Assembly: GCA_015501585.1 (NCBI GenBank)
Contig: JADNRY010000007.1
Span: 744,001 to 808,000 of the forward strand
Direction: 5' to 3'
Source of the DNA: Rhodocollybia butyracea
Lineage: Eukaryota; Basidiomycota; Agaricomycetes; Agaricales; Omphalotaceae
DNA: 64,000 bases
Of this stretch, positions 1 to 9,449 are shown in pieces. The notes beneath the pieces are model-generated. The model was not told the origin of the DNA and made no database searches. It saw nothing but the letters and a program-made list of their open reading frames with translations. A program made the position numbers and the translations under genes. Every line of letters begins with the position of its first letter. Within the stretch, counting starts at the first letter, position 1.

Positions 1-39
1 TATTGAGAAAATAGTCTGTTTTCAACTACTCAGAAAGGA

Positions 40-533
40 TTGCAAGTATGGAAAAGCCGAAACGGGATTCAAATGAATGATTCAAAAGGATTAAAAACGG
101 CAAAAGTCGCTCTACAAGTGGATCAGTTATATGAACGTCTTACAAGGAAGGAAGGAACCTGGACTACATTAAACGACTTGGGCGTCGAGCTCGTCAGTAG
201 ACAGAATTTACGGGGGCGCACAAACGGGGGCGAATACCGCAATATACACAGACTGAGACAAGCAATAACAGATACGGCTAAGTACGGGGCGGCGGGTAAC
301 ATGACCGGGGAGCGAGACCGGCGGTCCCGGTCCACCTTCAACGTTCAACAATTGAAACCGTCAACGAGGATGCCAACGGCATCGAGGACGTTACCAACGT
401 CCTCAAGAATCTTCATCAACGCATCAATCAACTGTTAGTGGCGGAAATATAGGACGTACGTCATCGATATCATCATCCGTCGGTTCGAAGGGAGCTGGAC
501 AATCTAATTATGTAATCAGCCATTCATCTTGAC
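40..533 (+). other. weak coding-like segment at left edge, unidentified
   Basis: An open frame runs from an ATG at 40 to a TAG at 436-438. Another frame ends with an acidic, helix-like stretch (IETVNEDANGIEDVTNVL) at a TAG near 452, and a Ser/Gly-rich third frame ends at about 532. The frame switching suggests the 3' end of a spliced or decayed gene whose body lies left of the window. No domain is recognised and I cannot choose between frames, so this is a trace rather than a gene model. Confidence 0.2.
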
Positions 534-546
534 CAGAGATTCACGT

Positions 547-1215
547 TCAAAACTCACCTTCCCCAGGCGCTTGGCGCTTGGATATCTCGACTGAGGTAGC
601 GGAAGGTATGGAGGCGCCAATACTGGCGCCAAACCAAGTAAAGACAAAGAAGACCGCGAATAAACGACAGAACATTGTTGTTGGATGCAGTATTGGGTTG
701 TTGGTTTCGAAGGCGGAGCCCATGCTTATTACCACCCCACTCAGAGGCCAAATGAAGTCAAAGCCAAATTTAACTAATCCTAGGATGGGTCCATAGTCGA
801 TTGGTAAAGTATTGAACATCTCATCAAATGGAAGAACAGAGTCGGGCATACTAGAACTGCCAGTCGCGGACCTTGCTCCTTCCTCCCCTTCGATGGGATC
901 CTACTTTACCAATCGACTTGTCCCCCATTTATCCCTCCATTTCAACATCAATTATTCGGCAGTCCCCTCTAAGATTTGACGCCAACTCATTAGTTTTCGC
1001 TTAAGCCGTCGGCGTCAACTCTTAGGGGACTACTGCCTCAGGCCATTATTCAGATAGCGATGGTAGATTGAAATATTAAGTCCAAAAAAGGAAAGACAAA
1101 AGGGAGAGTCAAAGCGACAAATAAATCGCAGACAGTAATCAGTACAACTGGTATACCTGTAGAAATATACAGTAGATGAGTAATCTGATAATACAAAGAA
1201 AAGAAGAAGCTCACC
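547..1215 (+). repeat. dispersed repeat A, copy 1
   Basis: This stretch matches 17741-18790 in the same orientation. Shared blocks include atctcgactgagg near 583, gaacattgttgttg near 671, a block with aatgaagtca-agccaaattt near 750, cgtcaactcttag near 1010, and acagtagatgag near 1170. Copies have diverged by substitutions and indels. No coding capacity or terminal repeats are evident; the short ORFs here are not conserved between copies. It is probably a decayed non-coding mobile element, class unknown. Confidence 0.7.
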
Positions 1216-1219
1216 TCAG

Positions 1220-1753
1220 TTGCTTGTAATCAGTACTGAGGGAGAGGGAGATAATGTAGCTTGCTATGTTCTACCGTTGCAATTGGAGATTCCATCTACA
1301 ATGCCATCGATTATAGAACACCAACTGGAAACATTACTCGATTCCGAACAATACACCTTCAATCAGCTTCATACACTTTCTTCCAATACACAACTAATGT
1401 GTTTGCAGCTCATCAACAGACATAACAGTCTAACCTACAACTGGACTGGTGCCCCCATTCAAGCGATAACGCAACATTTCGGAAGATCAGCCTGGATCAG
1501 CGCTCAGCATTCAAACTCAAGATCCAATGTCCAATTATTCCTCAAATTCACTTCTGAACTTCCCACTATTCATTTGCTTGAGATCTCCCTATGGGACATG
1601 AATGTCGTCACGAAAATGCCGCCAGCTTTGCCATCATTGAACACCCTATATATATACATGCATTTGTTAAACCTAGAGGAAGTGACTTGCGAGTGTGGGC
1701 CATCGCGCAAGCGCATGGCAGGTACGAGTCCTGCAACCTGCAGCTGGGCATAG
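1220..1753 (+). other. unidentified ORF, possible F-box/LRR-type remnant
   Basis: An open frame of 177 codons contains leucine-rich segments (LPTIHLLEISLWDMN, LPSLNTLYIYMHLLNLEEV) of the kind seen in basidiomycete F-box/LRR-like hypothetical proteins. No complete F-box is visible and there is no obvious promoter. The last 20-25 codons overlap a dispersed tRNA-like repeat (1684-1745), so the C-terminus is not native. It is most likely a gene fragment. The identification is weak. Confidence 0.25.
1684..1745 (+). repeat. SINE-like/tRNA-derived repeat fragment with T-arm
   Basis: The sequence contains GCAGG-TACGAGT-CCTGC, a 5-bp stem with 7-nt loop like a tRNA T-arm and close to the RNA polymerase III B box. 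A near-identical block lies in reverse orientation at about 54340-54390, sharing acttgcgag, gggcca and aggtacgagtcctgcaa. No full tRNA cloverleaf can be drawn, so this is a tRNA-related repeat (possible SINE head) rather than a tRNA gene. Confidence 0.55.
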
Positions 1754-2289
1754 GATCACAATTTTCTGAGCACTTGGCAACGACGATGGATAAGACCCAG
1801 TCAAAAGTCCAGATGGCCAGGCTGGACCAGAGCATGTAAAAATGAAAATGTTGGCACGATCTGCTGTCATCCGCTCTGGTCTGAAAAATTGTACACTTGA
1901 CTGAAGTCAAGATTTGAAGATGCATAATAGTCAGCATGTTGTATGCAAGGGATGGAACCAAAAACAAGCAGGGTAATAGAAGACAAAGGTGCTACTGATA
2001 AAAGCAATAAATACGGTGAAGGAAACAGAGGGCAAATGAAAGCTCACGCTGAAGACATTGAAATACCGAGGAGGTAAAGAGCGGAGTCTCAAATAGGAGA
2101 TAAACGCCGTGTGGCGAAAGAACATCACACACATGCATCAAACCACGAATCCATGCTGCAGACTGGAACAGAGACGGTGTTTAGCACAAGTGAAGAGAAG
2201 AATGAAATATCAGCAAAAGCAGCAGTATGTGAAGGAGGTTTCATGCCCTAGTCCTTCTGGATATAGATGAATATCGCTGTAAACTTGTA
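1754..2289. other. no gene seen
   Basis: AT-rich sequence with only short, low-complexity ORFs on the minus strand. The segment near 1760-1830 may be a diverged tail of the SINE-like repeat, since a short block around cagtcaaaagtccagatg resembles sequence next to the copy at 54240-54290. Confidence 0.4.
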
Positions 2290-2429
2290 GTTCAACTCAC
2301 CAATATTGCAGCGAAAGAACAAAGAAACCACAAATCCCTGAACTGCATATGCACGGATAGAAAGTTGCACTTCAAGTAGCACATAAAAGGTAAACAAGAA
2401 AACAAGAAACAAAGTGGAATATCGAGAAG

Positions 2430-2650
2430 CTGGAATTTGGTAGGAATCTGAACGCGGAGGAGATGAGCCAACCCGAGGTCACATGGCAAATGCTTTGACA
2501 TCCCGAATATATCGAAACTAATCTCCTTATTGGGTCAACCCGATTTAGACAAAAGAAAGCCTAATTCGGATAAATTCCCACGCGAAACCGGCCATAAGGA
2601 CAAGCCTTCATTACATTCAGGACTCGTAACCTAGTCGAGCCCGAGATATC
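2430..2650 (-). repeat. dispersed repeat B, copy 1 (inverted relative to 53833-54050)
   Basis: Read on the minus strand, this block begins with acgagtcctgaatgtaatga and continues through ggcttgtccttatggccgg, then a block with tgtcaaagc and catgtgac. The same order appears on the plus strand from 53835 to about 53975. It also carries a B-box-like GGTTACGAGTCC. I infer a second SINE-like or small non-coding element family present in inverted orientation 51 kb apart. Confidence 0.6.
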
Positions 2651-2783
2651 CGGGCCGGTTATTATTAGATAACGGCGTATCTTAACCTTATCCCGCTATC
2701 TTCTATCACTCAATACTGCAATACACAGTATCTACGAGCTATTATACCAGTCCACAGGACTCTAAACCTTTACAGGTTTAACA

Positions 2784-4040
2784 GGTTATGGGCCCCGGGA
2801 GCCTTAGTTATCCACTGCTTTGCTATACACCCAGGGAACCCCTGTCTTCAACTTCTTTGAATCTTGGGATATCACTGCACTGTTCAAAAGTGATTTATCT
2901 TCACTTTCTAACGCTCCTATAACCACACCAATATATCTATTGGATGCATGGATATCATCTTTCCTCAATCTTTCCTCCTCACTTGGAGAAAGCCTTATCC
3001 AAATTTGTCCAACTTATCTCAGATTCTGGAATATCGCTATCTTATGCAGAAGCGATTCATTCTCGCTTTCTAATGCTCCAGTCTCGCTCCAATCAGTCCA
3101 GAAATATCCGAAATATCACCTGGTCTCGAACACCCTATTCAAAACCCTAACTATAACCTTACAGCTCTGATGGAGACACTCCTACATCTAACACAGACAG
3201 TATCGCTCCCTCAGATGCTGACAATGTCTGGAGCAACCACTTGTTATCACGCTAAAATGATCACTTAAAATGATCACTGACCATCCAGAGAAAGGGGGAA
3301 CTTAATTTATACTCAATTCTCCTGATGGTCTCTAGCCTAAATATTTGCCAGAACAGCTCTTTATAATCACATCTACTAGTCATCAGTACCAGAAGTCTCT
3401 ATCCCAGACTTCTTCCTCTCCACACTCCATCCAAACCCTAACTTAACAAACCCTAATTGGTGGAGACTCTGACTACCGAGTATTAACACTACTCCACCCA
3501 AAACCCTAACTTTGCAAACCCTATTTGGTCCACTGAGTGTGCGATGTCTAACGTGCACTCCAGCATCCGAAGAGCACACATGTGACTCAACTAAACCTAA
3601 CTACACATGGGACAACTCAATCAAACCTGACTTCTGCCCTCTTGAATGTCCTTCTCCTCCTCTGGCATCCATCAGGTCTCAAAATATCACCTTTCTCCCC
3701 CCAAAAAACACCACCTCTCTTTATCATTGCTTCTTCATAATTAAGGAACCTCTTTCTCTTGTTCCCGCCAATTCCTTGAAGGTTCTCTCATTGAACTTCC
3801 TGGCCAAGGCCATATCTCCATATATTCCATGCATACTAGACATTGGTCAAGGGGGGGAGACCTGCACAGTGACCAATGTCCAACCTAGCTGAAGTTGCAC
3901 AACTGACAGTCACATGTTACAATGTCTCACTCCTTCTAAACAACCTAACCAAAGTCAAACACTGAAGGTCGCATGCTATGACATCTTATTCCTTCATGAA
4001 CATTGTCTTCGGAGATGACTCCAACCTAACTACTGAAGGT
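2784..4040 (+). repeat. non-coding LTR-element-like remnant with tandem repeats
   Basis: It starts at taaca followed by GGTTATGGGCCCC, the same primer-binding motif found in the copia element at 8641-8653. What follows is non-coding but full of degenerate tandem repeats: about 70-nt units at 2853-2920 and 3010-3081; a pair containing aaaccctaac and aaaccctat near 3430 and 3498; and three units of the actgaaggtcrcaygctatg type near 3904, 3960 and 4031. The third unit is split by the full-length copia insertion and resumes at 8927. I infer the internal region of an older non-autonomous LTR element. Its LTRs are not convincingly delimited. Confidence 0.4.
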
Positions 4041-4313
4041 TGTAGAACTTATAAGTACGCACCTCAGAAGTGTACGTGTACAAACGTCTGAGGGCTAAGG
4101 ATAACTAATCCTGTATATAAGTAAGATACTCGAAACTGCCAAGTAGGAACAAGGCACTTGGATGAACGAATAGGCTGGATAAATAAAATAAGACATGGAG
4201 AAACATCGGAACCCCCTGGGGGGTAAACCTTCCTATATTGAAATACATCCCTTCTGACCTGAGATCAAAGGGCGGGGGGCGGAACTCCCAGTAACGAAGC
4301 TCCCCTCTCGACA
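4041..4313 (-). repeat. copia 3' LTR (273 bp)
   Basis: Plus-strand termini are TGTAGAACTT and CTCTCGACA. It aligns without gaps to 8654-8926. It holds an AATAAA-type signal and a tataTAAG motif, fitting promoter and poly(A) roles of an LTR. A 78-codon ORF on the minus strand in both LTRs is incidental. Confidence 0.93.
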
Positions 4314-4323
4314 CTCCCCTAGT
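4314..4323 (-). other. polypurine tract
   Basis: On the minus strand the sequence ACTAGGGGAG lies directly before the TGT of the 3' LTR. The pol stop codon TAG is embedded in this purine run, so the stop and the second-strand primer site overlap. Confidence 0.7.
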
Positions 4324-7300
4324 TCCGCCCATCGCCATCACTCATCCCCAACAGACCAACTATGCGACAATGAAGCGTAGTCCCCAAAGGCTTCGTAAGA
4401 ATGTCGGCCAGATTGTCCTCAGAAGGGACATAGTCGATCTTGATTTCTCCAGCCTCAACCAAGTCTCGAAGGAAATGGAAACAAATATCGATATGCTTGA
4501 CTCGCTGATGAAACTTCGGATTCTCTGAGATCGCGATAGCGCCTTTATTATCGGCAAAGAGCTGAGAGGGAAGGGGGGAAGGATAACCAATCTCGGACAT
4601 GAAGTTGTGTACCCACTTCGCTTGTTGAGCGCCCTTCCCATAAGCAATATACTCCGATTCGGTGGTAGAAAGCGCAACGACGTCCTGTCGTTTCGACATC
4701 CAGAAGACTGGACCTCCAGCGAGCATAGTCAGAACCCCCGTAACCGACCGCTGGGTATCCGTGCATGCAGCGTGATTTGCGTCGCAGTATGTCTTGGGAG
4801 TAAGACCCATATCCAACTTCCTGAATACAATACCACGCTCCTTGGACCCGATGATATATTGACAGAGATGAATGAGACCATTCCAATGAGCTTGTCCAGG
4901 ATCCTGAGAGAATTGAGCTAAATCATTCGTTTCGAACGCAAAATCTGGACGGCAAGCTCCTTGGCCAAACTGTATTCCACCTAGTAGCTCTCCATATGGC
5001 TTGTCCTTCATGAAGTGACGTTCAGCATCGGTCTTGGGAGACTGGTCTTTGGTGAGTTTAAGACCAGGTGGATAAGGCGTCGATTTTGGTTTCAAGTACT
5101 GTAGTCCGAACCTCGTGAAGAGCTGGTCCCAATACGCGGGCATCGAGAGTGTAGCCGTTCCCAATTCTCTGTCATGGACCAATCGCATACCTAGCGCAAA
5201 CTGGACTGTATCTGTCTCCTTAATCCTATATCTGCTCCCAATCTCCTCCTTTGCTCGATCCATTTCCTCCTTCGATGAAGAACCTCCAAGAGTATCGTCA
5301 GTATATGTGCCCGTCATTGTCTCCCCGATGCCTGACTTCCTGGTCCTAACGCATTGGTCGGCTTGGGATCGGTGGTAACCTAGGTCTTTGTACGTCGCAT
5401 CAAGAAGCTTCCACCAGTTCCTTCCTGCTTGCATAGACCCGTACAAGGATTTCTTCATCCTCATTACCTTCCCCCTTCCTCTTCCTTCAAAGCCTTCGGG
5501 TGGTCGAATATACATCTCTTCTTCCATATCAGCATTGAGGTATGCTGAGGCGAAGTCTATCTGCCAAATGAAATAACCCAGAGTGATCCAGACAATAAGA
5601 ATACGAAGGGACTCAAAGCGCAAAACGGCAGCAAAGACTTCAAAGTAGTCTTTCCCCTCTACCTGGGTACCACCATTTACTACCAAACGTGCCTTCTCGT
5701 CGACGATCTCCCCCGACCCATTGAGCTTATGAGCGAATACCCAGAGCAGATTGAGAATTGTCGCTCCCGGTGGCGGGTCTTGAAGTGGTCCAAAGACTTC
5801 AAACTCCTTCATTCTCTCAATCTCCTTCTGTATCGCTGGGGTCCAGTGAGTTGGATCATCCATGGCCTTCGCATATGACTTCGGAACGGGTGGGAGCCCG
5901 ATTGCTGAGAGAGCAGTGTTGAACTTATCATCGACCTCGGTAGGTAGATGTTTGGAAAGGGCTATGAAGTTTGCCCTCGGTCTTCGAGTGTCTGTTGCCC
6001 ATTCGTGTCTGGCCTTGCTGCCTTCTTTCTCCCTAGTCTCGGACTCTGAACTAGCTTTCGCGATTGCTGAAGGTGTTTGATTTCGAGAGGAGCGGCAAAG
6101 TTGTAAGTTTTGATCGGGTACCTTTGAGGTTTCGGAGATCACGGGCTCGGGAATCACGGAGCTGTCTCCGACATCAGTTGCCCTGACGTTGTCGAGATGT
6201 TGAGTTTCTTCTTCAACCTCTCCGTCGCTCTCGTCTCCCCTCTCCCCTGCAACTGAGGGCAGAGCAGCTCGAAACCTCTCGTCAAAGGACACATCCCTAC
6301 TCGCCACGACACGGCCCGATGACAGATAGAGCAAATACACACCTCTCTCGCCATATCCTATCATACGGCCTGCAAACCCACGCGGATCCAGCTTTCCAGG
6401 AGATCCATTGACTATCGTGCCCCAAGCGTAAGCTCCCCAAGGACGTAGGTGCACAACGTCCATCTTCTTCTTGTACCAAAGCTCGGCCGGGATCTTATAC
6501 CCTGTTCTAGCAGCCGGAAGTAGGTTTTCCGTATAGACAATATAGGCGCAGGCGTATGTCCAAAGGAAAGGGGGTAGGCCTGATTCATAGAGGATAGTAC
6601 ATACATGGTCAAAGGTAACTCCATGTTTTCTCTCTACCAGACCATTCGCCGCTGACGAATATGCAGGAGTAACTTCAAGCTTTATCCCATGTTCCTCCGC
6701 CCACTTAAGCCAAGGACTGCTGCTAAATTCTTTACCACCGTCGACCCGAACGTTCAATACTTTCTCCCCGGTCTCATTTTCAGCGAGAGCCTTGTACTTC
6801 TCCAACGCCGCGAGTGTTGACGACGACTCCTTGTTCATCAAGTAGAAGTCCTTCGTCATAGCCGAGCATCCGTCCACGATAGGCATAGAGTAGAAGAATC
6901 CTCCCAAAGCACGAGTACGCATCGGTCCAGTGAGATCGATATGAATTCTCTCTAGTATCCTTCTCTCCAGTTCTGTCTTCCCATCAAAGGCTCTGCGTTT
7001 AGCTTGACCAATGTGACAGGGATCGCATTCAGGTGGTTTCATGTTTGGATCTCCAATTACTCTGAGCCCGTTCAGCAAGCCTTTCTCCAGCGCAAGTCGA
7101 ATCCTCGTTACGCCTGCATGACCGAAGTGTCGGTGCCATCCCTCGAGATCTACTGGCTTATCCAAAGTTCTTGACTTTACTACCAACGCTGACGCCTCCT
7201 TCTCCTGCAAACGGTAGAGGCCACCATGTCTGTAGCCTGTCAGGATGTGATCTCTGGAGTCGGAATAAAACTTTACAGATTGTTTACCAAACGCAACAGT

Positions 7301-7933
7301 CATCCCTCTGTCGCATAGCTTGGAGATCGAGATTAGGTCGGAAGTCACAGATGGGGAGTGGAAAGCTTCCTTGAAGGTAATTACAATAATCTTTCCTTCA
7401 TGTATGAAAGACTTCTGAGCTTTCCCGTAGCCAACTATCTTCAAAGCCGTTGAAGCTTTGGAGGATCTGCTCAGACGCGAGCATGGTGTATAGGTAAGAA
7501 AGTCTGATTTCTTCCTAAAGAAATGGTCTGAAGCTCCTGAGTCAGCGAAGGTTTCCTCTTCAGGATTCAATATAGCCATGGATGCACTGTATCCGGCATA
7601 GTGTTGCGTCAGCTCCCCTACTGAAACGGAGGAGTTCGTGGAGACTGTGGAATTCGCAGCAGGGGCTGGAGGGGACGTATCCTTCTTCCCCTTCCACCAC
7701 GGGGGATACTGGCCTTCCTTACCTCCGCCTCTCCTGAAGCATTCTTCCGCTATATGCCCCTCCCTCAAGCAGTTGGGGTTTGTACACTTCTTGCCATTTC
7801 CGCTCCCCCTCACTGAACCACCTACAGTCACAGCAGCCAGTTGTCGTTCGAGGTGCTCAATTCTGTTTTGAAGAGCAACATTAGCTTGTGGCAACCTATT
7901 TCCCGATACCGCCGCATCCGGTCGAGTCTCGGT
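4319..7933 (-). CDS. pol: copia Pol polyprotein (PR-INT-RT-RNaseH)
   Basis: About 1,200 codons are open after the TGA that ends gag, in the same frame. The first residues (around a TTG at 7894) have no ATG, so expression needs readthrough or the TGA is a mutation. In order from the N-terminus: a zinc knuckle CTNPNCLREGHIAEEC (CX4CX4HX4C); protease FADSGASDHF; integrase HHCC region (WHRHFGHAG, CDPCH) and catalytic HIDLTG, VRVDGGKEF, LVERKHG; reverse transcriptase with the palm motif YTDD in place of the usual YVDD; and RNase H with YCDANHAACTDTQRS, STTESEYIA and ADNKGAIAI. The stop codon lies 6 nt from the 3' LTR. The enzymes copy element RNA and integrate the cDNA. Confidence 0.93.
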   Translation of the reverse strand, partial: TETRPDAAVSGNRLPQANVALQNRIEHLERQLAAVTVGGSVRGSGNGKKCTNPNCLREGHIAEECFRRGGGKEGQYPPWWKGKKDTSPPAPAANSTVSTNSSVSVGELTQHYAGYSASMAILNPEEETFADSGASDHFFRKKSDFLTYTPCSRLSRSSKASTALKIVGYGKAQKSFIHEGKIIVITFKEAFHSPSVTSDLISISKLCDRGMTVAFGKQSVKFYSDSRDHILTGYRHGGLYRLQEKEASALVVKSRTLDKPVDLEGWHRHFGHAGVTRIRLALEKGLLNGLRVIGDPNMKPPECDPCHIGQAKRRAFDGKTELERRILERIHIDLTGPMRTRALGGFFYSMPIVDGCSAMTKDFYLMNKESSSTLAALEKYKALAENETGEKVLNVRVDGGKEFSSSPWLKWAEEHGIKLEVTPAYSSAANGLVERKHGVTFDHVCTILYESGLPPFLWTYACAYIVYTENLLPAARTGYKIPAELWYKKKMDVVHLRPWGAYAWGTIVNGSPGKLDPRGFAGRMIGYGERGVYLLYLSSGRVVASRDVSFDERFRAALPSVAGERGDESDGEVEEETQHLDNVRATDVGDSSVIPEPVISETSKVPDQNLQLCRSSRNQTPSAIAKASSESETREKEGSKARHEWATDTRRPRANFIALSKHLPTEVDDKFNTALSAIGLPPVPKSYAKAMDDPTHWTPAIQKEIERMKEFEVFGPLQDPPPGATILNLLWVFAHKLNGSGEIVDEKARLVVNGGTQVEGKDYFEVFAAVLRFESLRILIVWITLGYFIWQIDFASAYLNADMEEEMYIRPPEGFEGRGRGKVMRMKKSLYGSMQAGRNWWKLLDATYKDLGYHRSQADQCVRTRKSGIGETMTGTYTDDTLGGSSSKEEMDRAKEEIGSRYRIKETDTVQFALGMRLVHDRELGTATLSMPAYWDQLFTRFGLQYLKPKSTPYPPGLKLTKDQSPKTDAERHFMKDKPYGELLGGIQFGQGACRPDFAFETNDLAQFSQDPGQAHWNGLIHLCQYIIGSKERGIVFRKLDMGLTPKTYCDANHAACTDTQRSVTGVLTMLAGGPVFWMSKRQDVVALSTTESEYIAYGKGAQQAKWVHNFMSEIGYPSPLPSQLFADNKGAIAISENPKFHQRVKHIDICFHFLRDLVEAGEIKIDYVPSEDNLADILTKPLGTTLHCRIVGLLGMSDGDGRN

Positions 7934-8584
7934 TCAAGAGTACTGGAAGACTATTTGCTGTATCACCGAAGCCGACATAAGATAGGACGTGGGATTTGCC
8001 GTTATGTTCTGTATAATGGTATCGAAAGATGGAGTAGGAAAGGCTGCCAAGATCACGTCCTTGAAGATCAAATCTGAGACATCATTTCCACCTTCGATAG
8101 CTTCCCTCCTCAGTTCTCTGAACGTCTTGAAGAAGGTATCAATGGGTTCATGGTCACGGAAGACGTGGTTTCTGAGGCGTCGGTTAGACAAGATCTTCTT
8201 CATCTCATCCGACTTCCCGAACTTGTTCGTCAATGCCTCGAAAACCTCGTAAGCATTCATCTTGTCAACGGTAGGAACAAGCGACGGCAAGTCCAGGACA
8301 TACGCCTCTATCATTCCTCTCGCTCGGTCATTTCGAAACGTCCATTCATCCCTAGATGGGTTCGTGGAATATACTGGAGTCGGTGTTACAGCTGTAGCAT
8401 TCGGAGGTGGTGGGATGATGGGGGGGATAGTAATGGTACCGTCTACGTATCCGATAAGCCCCTGTCCCTTCAATGCTATCTTGATTTTTCTCTCAATCGG
8501 CGCCCAGGCTAGTCTGATTCCATCAAATTTCTGGTCTTCAGGAATATTGGGTAAGGGGGGCGGTATCGCTCCGTTACTGGCCAT
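7934..8584 (-). CDS. gag: copia Gag (capsid) protein
   Basis: 216 codons start with an ATG at 8584, about 57 nt after the primer-binding site. The N-terminal pattern FDGIRLAWAPIERKIK followed by GYVDGTI is typical of the Gag polypeptide of copia-type elements (UBN2/Retrotran_gag class). The C-terminal half is the helical capsid region (NDRARGMIEAYVL, LRNHVFRDHEPIDTFFKTF). It ends at TGA 7936-7934; the downstream zinc knuckle and Pol are in the same frame with no shift. The Gag assembles the virus-like particle. The zinc knuckle would be present only on readthrough products. Confidence 0.9.
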   Translation of the reverse strand: MASNGAIPPPLPNIPEDQKFDGIRLAWAPIERKIKIALKGQGLIGYVDGTITIPPIIPPPPNATAVTPTPVYSTNPSRDEWTFRNDRARGMIEAYVLDLPSLVPTVDKMNAYEVFEALTNKFGKSDEMKKILSNRRLRNHVFRDHEPIDTFFKTFRELRREAIEGGNDVSDLIFKDVILAAFPTPSFDTIIQNITANPTSYLMSASVIQQIVFQYS

Positions 8585-8640
8585 CGTAGAATGAGTTGTT
8601 TATTCAAAAATGATATTTCGTATGTTTAACAGTGATAGGC

Positions 8641-8653
8641 GGGGCCCATAACC
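8641..8653 (-). other. primer-binding site, half-tRNA-iMet type
   Basis: Immediately inside the 5' LTR the minus strand reads GGTTATGGGCCCC. This is complementary to the anticodon-stem region of eukaryotic initiator tRNA-Met (GGGCCCATAACC), the internal-cleavage primer used by Drosophila copia and relatives rather than the tRNA 3' end. Confidence 0.8.
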
Positions 8654-8926
8654 TGTAGAACTTATAAGTACGCGCCTCAGAAGTGTACGTGTACAAACGT
8701 CTGAGGGCTAAGGATAACTAATCCTGTATATAAGTAAGATACTCGAAACTGCCAAGTAGGAGCAAGGCACTCGGATGAACAAATAGGCTGGATAAATAAA
8801 ATAAGACATGGAGAAACATTGGAACCCCCTGGGGGGTAAACCTTCCTATATTGAAATACATCCCTTCTGACCTGAGATCAAAGGGTGGGGGGCGGAACTC
8901 CCAGTAACGAAGCTCCCCTCTCGACA
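8654..8926 (-). repeat. copia 5' LTR (273 bp)
   Basis: Partner of the LTR at 4041-4313. It keeps CpG at three of the six variable positions and TpG/CpA at two where the partner has CpG, so both copies have lost CpGs independently since insertion. Confidence 0.93.
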
Positions 8927-8989
8927 AAGGTCACACGCTATGATGTCCCATTCCTTCTAAACATTATATTCTCCATACTGGAGTTGAAG

Positions 8990-9212
8990 AGTTGGGCATA
9001 ATCCGCCTTCAAGTGTAACCCACCTTCAAGCATAACCTTCCATTGGGCATAATCCGCCTTCAAGTGCACAATCAAAGAGTCGAGTGTAACCCACCTTTGG
9101 GCATAATCCGCCTTTGAGTGTACATTGAAGAGTTGAGTGTAACCCACCTTGGAACATAATTTGCCATTGAGCATAATCCGCCACTGAGCAATAACTATAA
9201 CCTGCCATTGAG
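8990..9212. repeat. degenerate tandem repeat array
   Basis: A unit of about 33-60 nt built from gggcataatccgcctt and gagtgtaacccacctt recurs at least four times near 8994, 9046, 9098 and 9130, with diverged units to 9212. It continues the tandem-repeat-rich non-coding sequence interrupted by the copia element. ORFs here are by-products of the repeat. Confidence 0.7.
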
Positions 9213-9224
9213 CATCACCTATCC

Positions 9225-9449
9225 CTGCATTTTTCTTAAGAGTGGTAAGGCTTGAGATGAGTTTATTCTGGTACGAAGAGAGAACCGATAGGTAAATAGA
9301 ATAATATACAAGTCCTTGTAACTCACCTGGCACAAAGAGAGAACCAATAGGGGCTTCTCTTCGAGCCAGGAACTATAAATCAATTTAATATGGTCCGTTT
9401 GGGAAAGATAATGACACTTTGGCCTAAGGCGTAAAGTCAGCGTCTAACA
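9225..9449 (-). repeat. 3' LTR of decayed copia element 2
   Basis: On the minus strand TGTTAGACGC follows a polypurine tract CAAGGGGGAG (9459-9450). The LTR holds a TATA-like ttgatttatag and an AATAAA signal. The outer end is uncertain: TG/CA logic allows 9225 (minus-strand end aatgca) or a shorter LTR starting at 9318. No partner LTR is found in the window because the 5' part of the element is missing. Confidence 0.6.

Larger units (their letters stand above)
4041..8926 (-). mobile_element. full-length Ty1/copia LTR retrotransposon
   Basis: The element is 4,886 bp and reads on the minus strand: 5' LTR 8926-8654, primer-binding site 8653-8641, gag 8584-7934, pol to 4319, polypurine tract, 3' LTR 4313-4041. 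Both LTRs are 273 bp, begin TG and end CA on the plus strand, and are flanked by the 5-bp target duplication AAGGT (4036-4040 and 8927-8931). The LTRs differ at six positions by eye, all transitions, five of them CpG to TpG/CpA. Domain order PR-INT-RT-RNaseH defines Ty1/copia (Pseudoviridae-type). One in-frame TGA separates gag and pol. It is structurally complete and fairly young, but its activity cannot be judged from sequence alone. Confidence 0.95.

Noticed and set aside
4105..4341. 78-codon minus-strand ORF repeated at 8718-8927
   Set aside because: It lies inside the two LTRs and overlaps the pol end; duplication of the ORF is explained by the LTR pair.
7892..7894. Apparent start of Pol at 7894
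   Set aside because: The codon is TTG; the open frame continues upstream to the gag TGA, so this is not a true start.
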